Origin: UBA1161 sp002311745
GTDB lineage: Bacteria > Planctomycetota > Phycisphaerae > Tepidisphaerales > Tepidisphaeraceae
Length of the DNA: 64,000 nt
Direction of reading: 5' to 3'
Assembly (NCBI GenBank): GCA_050018415.1
Contig: JBEKAB010000014.1
Coordinates: forward strand, 28,650-92,649
This document shows positions 61,581 through 64,000 of the stretch, one piece after another. Under the pieces are notes generated by a model. It was given only the letters and a program-made list of their open reading frames with translations. It did not search any database and was not told where the DNA came from. The translations under genes and the position numbers were made by a program. Position 1 is the stretch's first letter, and each line of letters begins with the position of its first letter.

Positions 61581-63650
61581 ATGAGCCAACCCGACCTGGA
61601 ATTGGCCAAGCAGCATCACCAGGCGGGCCGCCTGGCGGAAGCGGAGCGATTGTATCGGCAGGTGCTGGCGCAGCAGCCGAACGACTCTGATGCCCTGAAT
61701 CTGCTGGCGGTCGCGGTGTTTCAGGCCGGCCGTGGTTCAGAAGCGATGGACCTGATTCACCGCGCCATCGCCCTGCGGCCGCAGCGCGCCGATTACCTGT
61801 ACCACCTGGGTCTGATTCACGCAGGGCTGGGGCAAAGCCAACCGGCCATCGAGGCCTATCAGGGGGCGCTGGAGATTCAGCCGGATTTGCCCGAAGCGCA
61901 TTTCAACCTCGCGATGTTGCTGCGCGAGCGCCGGCAATGGGAAGCGGCGGGCGAGGCTTTCCGGCGAGCCATCGCCCTGCGCCCGCAGTGGCCCGAGGCC
62001 CTGCAATACCTGGGCGGCGCGCTGCACGCCCTGGGCCGCTGTGACCAAGCCATCACCGCCCTTCGCCGGGCCGTCGTCTTACGCCCGGATTATGCCGAGG
62101 CATGGAACGATCTGGGCAGCGCTTTGCACACCAAGGGATGCTTCGATGAGGCCATCGCCGCGTATCGCCGCGCGCTGGCGGTCCGGCCCCATTATGCCGA
62201 GGTGTTCTACAACCTGGCTCTGACTTTTCGCGCTCAGGGGCGGCTGACCGCGGCCATCGGCGCCCTGCGCCGCGCCGTCAAAATCCGACCGGATTTTGCC
62301 GAGGCGCACAACAATCTCGGCAACGCCCTCAAAAACGTCGGCCGGCTCGAGGAGGCCGTCGAATCTTACCAGCGCGCCGTCACCCTCTGGCCCACCTACG
62401 CCGAGGCGCACAGCAACCTGCTTCTGCTGTTGCACTATTGCCCGCGCTACGATGCCGCGGCGATCCTGCAACAGATGCGAGGCTGGGACCAGCAGCACGC
62501 CCAGCCCCTGCGCGCTTGCATCCAACCCCACGCCAACGACCCCAGCCCCCAGCGACGCCTGCGCATCGGCTACGTCTCGCCCGATTTTTGCGGCCACATC
62601 GTCGGCCTCAACCTCCTGCCCCTTTTCCGCGAGCACGACCACCAGAGCCTCGAAGTCTTTTGCTATGCCAACCTGAGTGGCAGTGACCCGTTCACCGAAT
62701 ACTTCCGCAAATATTGCGACGGCTGGCGCTGCATCGCCGCCGTCGACGACCCGCGCGCCGCGCAAATGATCCGCGACGACAAGATCGACCTCCTGGTGGA
62801 CTTGGCCGGCCACACCGCCAACAACCGCCTGCCCCTGTTTGCCCGCAAACCCGCGCCCATCCAGGTCACCTTCGGCGGTTATCCGGGCGGCACGGGCCTG
62901 TCCACCATGGATTATCACCTCACCGACCCCTACCTCGACCCCCCCGGCATGACGGAAAGCCATTACGTCGAACGCCTGCTGCGCCTGCCCGACAGCTTCT
63001 GGTGCTACGACCCGGAGGTGATGCACGCGGCGCCCGACCCGGAGGTGTCCGCCTTGCCCGCGCTGATGACCGGCGCCATCACTTTCGGATGCCTGAGCAA
63101 CTTCTGCAAAGTCAACGACCCCACGTTGCAGCTATGGGCCAAAGTCCTGGCTGCGATGCCGGCATCGCAGCTTCTGCTGATGGTCCCGCCGGGGCCGCCG
63201 CGCCACCACGTCGCCAACGTGCTCGCCGAGCACGGCGTTGCCCCTCAACGCGTCGAGTTCGTGGGTTACCAGAGCCGCGATCTTTATCTCCAAACCTATC
63301 ACCGCATCGACTTGGGTTTGGACACGCTTCCGTATAATGGGCATACCACCAGCCTGGATGCCATGTGGATGGGTGTGCCGGTGATCACCCTCGTGGGCGC
63401 CACGGCCGTCGGGCGCGCGGGGTTCAGCCAGTTGTCCAACCTCGGCCTACAGACTCTGGTGGCCAACACGCAGGAGCAGTTCGTGCGCATCGCCACCACA
63501 CTGGCCAATGATCTGCCCAGGCTGGCGGAACTGCGCGCCTCCATGCGTCAGCGCATGCAACAATCGCCTCTGACCGATGCCAAGCGATTCGCACGCAACG
63601 TCGAGTCGGCCTACCGCCAGATGTGGCTCCGATGGTGCCAATCCTCCTAG
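61581..63650 (+). CDS. TPR-SPINDLY glycosyltransferase (GT41)
   Basis: 689 residues from MSQPDLELAKQHHQAGRLAE (GGGAGA before the ATG). Eight or nine TPR units, then LRIGYVSPDFCGHIVGLNLL, DLLVDLAGHTANNR, PIQVTFGGYPGGTG, ITFGCLSNFCKV and DTLPYNGHTTSLDAMWMGVP. The active-site His, the UDP-binding Lys and the GHTTS loop are intact. It is most like array member 3 (44979). It follows trxA by about 140 bases and is followed after one base by another TPR gene. Confidence 0.93.
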   Translation: MSQPDLELAKQHHQAGRLAEAERLYRQVLAQQPNDSDALNLLAVAVFQAGRGSEAMDLIHRAIALRPQRADYLYHLGLIHAGLGQSQPAIEAYQGALEIQPDLPEAHFNLAMLLRERRQWEAAGEAFRRAIALRPQWPEALQYLGGALHALGRCDQAITALRRAVVLRPDYAEAWNDLGSALHTKGCFDEAIAAYRRALAVRPHYAEVFYNLALTFRAQGRLTAAIGALRRAVKIRPDFAEAHNNLGNALKNVGRLEEAVESYQRAVTLWPTYAEAHSNLLLLLHYCPRYDAAAILQQMRGWDQQHAQPLRACIQPHANDPSPQRRLRIGYVSPDFCGHIVGLNLLPLFREHDHQSLEVFCYANLSGSDPFTEYFRKYCDGWRCIAAVDDPRAAQMIRDDKIDLLVDLAGHTANNRLPLFARKPAPIQVTFGGYPGGTGLSTMDYHLTDPYLDPPGMTESHYVERLLRLPDSFWCYDPEVMHAAPDPEVSALPALMTGAITFGCLSNFCKVNDPTLQLWAKVLAAMPASQLLLMVPPGPPRHHVANVLAEHGVAPQRVEFVGYQSRDLYLQTYHRIDLGLDTLPYNGHTTSLDAMWMGVPVITLVGATAVGRAGFSQLSNLGLQTLVANTQEQFVRIATTLANDLPRLAELRASMRQRMQQSPLTDAKRFARNVESAYRQMWLRWCQSS

Positions 63651-63651
63651 T

Positions 63652-64000
63652 ATGGCTCTTTCAATGCCCGAAACACCCGTTGATCAACTGTTTGAGACCG
63701 CGGTCAGCCACCATCAGGCCGGCAAGCTACAAGAGGCCGAGGCGGCCTGCCGGCAAATCCTGGCGTCGCGCCCGAATGACGCCGATGTCATCCAACTGCT
63801 GGCGGTCGTCTCCTATCAACTTGGCCAAAAGGAGCCGGCCCTGCAGTTGCTGCGCCGCGCCCTGGAACTCAATCCGCAGGCTCCGGATGGTCACTACCAC
63901 CTCGCCGTGGTCTTGGCCGACCTGGAGCAACATACAGAAGCGATCTCGTCCTTTCGTCAGGCGGTGACGCTCAAGCCCGATTTTGTCGAGGCGCATCACC
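63652..64000 (+). CDS. TPR protein, probably another SPINDLY transferase, 3' truncated
   Basis: The frame is open from the ATG at 63652 (or 63664) to the window end. About 116 residues are visible, with three TPR units (VDQLFETAVSHHQAGKLQEA, VIQLLAVVSYQLGQKEPALQ, GHYHLAVVLADLEQHTEAIS). The N-terminus resembles array member 3. It starts one base after the previous stop. The catalytic half would lie beyond the window, so the GT41 call is inference. Confidence 0.8.
   Translation, partial: MALSMPETPVDQLFETAVSHHQAGKLQEAEAACRQILASRPNDADVIQLLAVVSYQLGQKEPALQLLRRALELNPQAPDGHYHLAVVLADLEQHTEAISSFRQAVTLKPDFVEAHH

Overview
The window looks like chromosomal DNA of a GC-rich planctomycete, probably of the class Phycisphaerae; this is inference. 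Supporting signs are several tetratricopeptide (TPR) plus SPINDLY-type glycosyltransferase genes, PEP-CTERM surface proteins, an H-X9-DG prepilin-like protein, a MoxR/DUF58/transglutaminase operon and widely dispersed intergenic repeats. I see no rRNA, tRNA, CRISPR array, transposase or integrase gene.

Layout. 1-8100: the 3' part of a glycoside hydrolase with a CBM9-like tail, a lipoprotein made of eleven beta-propeller-like repeats, a TolB/CsgG-like secreted protein, a coupled EEP-hydrolase/MmcB-like nuclease pair and a TPR-SPINDLY transferase. 8265-12264: a lone flagellar rod-like gene, a phosphate permease with its DUF47 partner, an SRPBCC protein and a methyltransferase framed by short direct repeats. 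12449-16300: two toxin-antitoxin-like pairs beside groEL-groES and a receiver protein; a 37-codon second copy of the groEL 3' end begins directly after the DUF2283 gene. 16513-25500: a PEP-CTERM trypsin-like protease, cinA, a transglutaminase/DUF58/MoxR operon, then a prepilin-like gene and a PEP-CTERM gene behind a clear cobalamin riboswitch. 25570-41513: repeats, a coiled-coil lipoprotein, a LOG-family protein, a lectin-like PEP-CTERM protein, a pteridine-reductase-like SDR, a B12/iron-type ABC importer, nnrD-tsaD, a carboxy-terminal protease, an alpha/beta hydrolase and an RsbU-like phosphatase. 41537-50442: four TPR-SPINDLY transferases in one tight co-directional array, followed by a convergent TPR protein. 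50702-64000: a HEAT-repeat protein, a long minus-strand cluster (methyltransferase, rhomboid-TPR, RsbW-like, RsbV-like, BatA-like, duplicated-domain and coiled-coil proteins, MEMO), thioredoxin, and two more TPR genes, the last cut by the window end.

How they fit together. The strongest themes are cell-surface construction (PEP-CTERM proteins, prepilin, GT41-type transferases), protein quality control (groESL, Ctp, rhomboid, trypsin-like protease) and partner-switching regulation (RsbU-, RsbV- and RsbW-like proteins at two sites). The most unusual unit is the B12 riboswitch at 25318-25498. It sits ahead of a PEP-CTERM surface protein whose stop codon overlaps the start of a prepilin-like gene. 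This suggests a B12-responsive surface module of unknown function. A separate BtuFCD/FecBCD-like importer lies about 7 kb away and shows no riboswitch.
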